Positions 29,737 to 30,214 of a DNA stretch of 30,214 nt are shown here, in pieces (the first letter of the stretch is position 1; each line of letters begins with the position of its first letter). Below the pieces are notes generated by a model. That model was given only the letters and a program-made list of their open reading frames with translations. It did no database searches and was not told the DNA's origin. The DNA comes from an uncultured Roseburia sp. (GTDB taxonomy: Bacteria; Bacillota; Clostridia; Lachnospirales; Lachnospiraceae). A program made the translations under genes and the position numbers. The stretch lies in contig CAJUNX010000048.1 of assembly GCA_910587865.1 (NCBI GenBank), positions 1 through 30,214 of the forward strand. Reading direction: 5' to 3'.

Positions 29737-30068
29737 AGTATTCGGATCAACAGCGAATCCAAAAAATATATGAAAAAGCAGCAGAGTTGTATGAATATAT
29801 TGTAAGTCATCAGATAAGTAAAAAAGATTTGCTGACAGATATACCGCTCCAATGGCTTGTTACAACACCATTATACAATATAGGTGAACATGTTTACAAT
29901 CTTTCCTATGAATATAAAGAGACGCATAATGAGATTCAGTGGGCGATGATAGCCGGACTCAGACATCGCCTGATTCATGACTATGAAGGTACAAATTGGA
30001 ATATTATAGTTGAGGTTGTTTTTGAAGAATTGCCTGTTCTATTAGAACAATTAAGAAAACTTATGTAG
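29733..30068 (+). CDS. hepT: HEPN-domain toxin HepT (DUF86)
   Basis: A 111-residue all-helical protein of the DUF86/HepT family. The HEPN ribonuclease motif Rx4H is present as 'RHRLIHDY' (R77, H82, Tyr84), with the Tyr being the usual AMP-modification site. It is the toxin of the MNT/HEPN pair, cleaving RNA when not neutralised by MntA. It overlaps mntA by four bases (ATGA), so translation is coupled. The length and the motif near the C-terminal third are normal. The gene lies in the AT-rich island with two other putative defence modules. Confidence 0.9.
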   Translation: MKYSDQQRIQKIYEKAAELYEYIVSHQISKKDLLTDIPLQWLVTTPLYNIGEHVYNLSYEYKETHNEIQWAMIAGLRHRLIHDYEGTNWNIIVEVVFEELPVLLEQLRKLM

Positions 30069-30214
30069 ACAATCAGAGGCATTCTCCTTAATAACATTAC
30101 AGAGGGGATGCTCAGTTTTCTGAATAATTCACAGCTTGCGCAGCTAAGAGCAGAACAGATCGTAAACGGTAGATAGTGCGTACCTCGACTGATATGAAGA
30201 AGTATGGGAGAATA
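30069..30214. other. End of window, no supported gene
   Basis: The last 146 bases hold only a 22-codon frame (30108-30176) after GAGGGG, which I cannot assign and which may be a fragment. No terminator with a T run and no repeat are seen. Confidence 0.4.

Noticed and set aside
30108..30176. A 22-codon frame after GAGGGG at the window end
   Set aside because: Too short and without recognisable similarity; could be a gene fragment, but I cannot support it.
1..30214. CRISPR array or rRNA genes
   Set aside because: No regularly spaced short repeats and no rRNA-like conserved blocks were seen on either strand.

Overview
The window looks like a chromosome segment of a Clostridia member, most probably Lachnospiraceae. 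The signs are a mostly GC-rich coding backbone (about 55-60% by eye), strong Gram-positive ribosome binding sites, a tetrahydrofolate riboswitch in front of a folate ECF S component, an FMN riboswitch in front of a ribD-ribE-ribBA-ribH operon, LplB/LplC-type sugar permeases with a YesM/YesN-type two-component pair, and a TnpV remnant. This assignment is inference; no ribosomal marker is present.

Layout. 1-2234: end of an ABC-2 exporter operon (two permeases, one ATPase). 2305-3296: a scar in which a truncated TnpV gene abuts the 3' part of an unrelated ABC permease gene, which is itself frameshifted at a run of nine G. 3344-10436: a promoter and a tight two-gene cassette, an MBL-fold hydrolase and a 1932-residue protein with a trypsin-like head, a long TPR-like solenoid and a PIN-like region. 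This resembles the effector/protease pairing of type 1 Avs antiviral systems but has no visible STAND NTPase, and is the best candidate for an undescribed conflict system. 10482-11282: THF riboswitch and folT. 11406-12864: small hypothetical genes, tRNA-Leu(UAG), a shortened DUF3795 gene and a relic of a DUF5067-like lipoprotein gene. 12888-16813: promoter, FMN riboswitch, two terminator hairpins and the riboflavin operon. 16884-18079: bidirectional terminator, XRE-S24 (LexA/CI-like) repressor with a TTG start, and a Uma2 nuclease relic. 18190-25866: a glycan-use operon (lipoprotein binding protein, two permeases, a DUF5060/DUF4038-type glycoside hydrolase, sensor kinase, AraC-type response regulator).

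25867-30214 is abruptly AT-rich and looks acquired. It holds a single-gene HD plus Hsp90-like ATPase protein, a VapD-like toxin with a frameshifted upstream partner, and an MNT/HEPN toxin-antitoxin pair. A perfect 38-bp direct repeat links the left edge of this island (25897-25934) to the mntA coding sequence (29475-29512).

The metabolic genes are ordinary and coherent: FMN-controlled riboflavin synthesis, folate-controlled folate uptake, and sugar import with intracellular hydrolysis under a two-component switch. The accessory parts (3413-10436 and 25897-30068) are where novelty is likely. All family calls are by motif reading without database searches.
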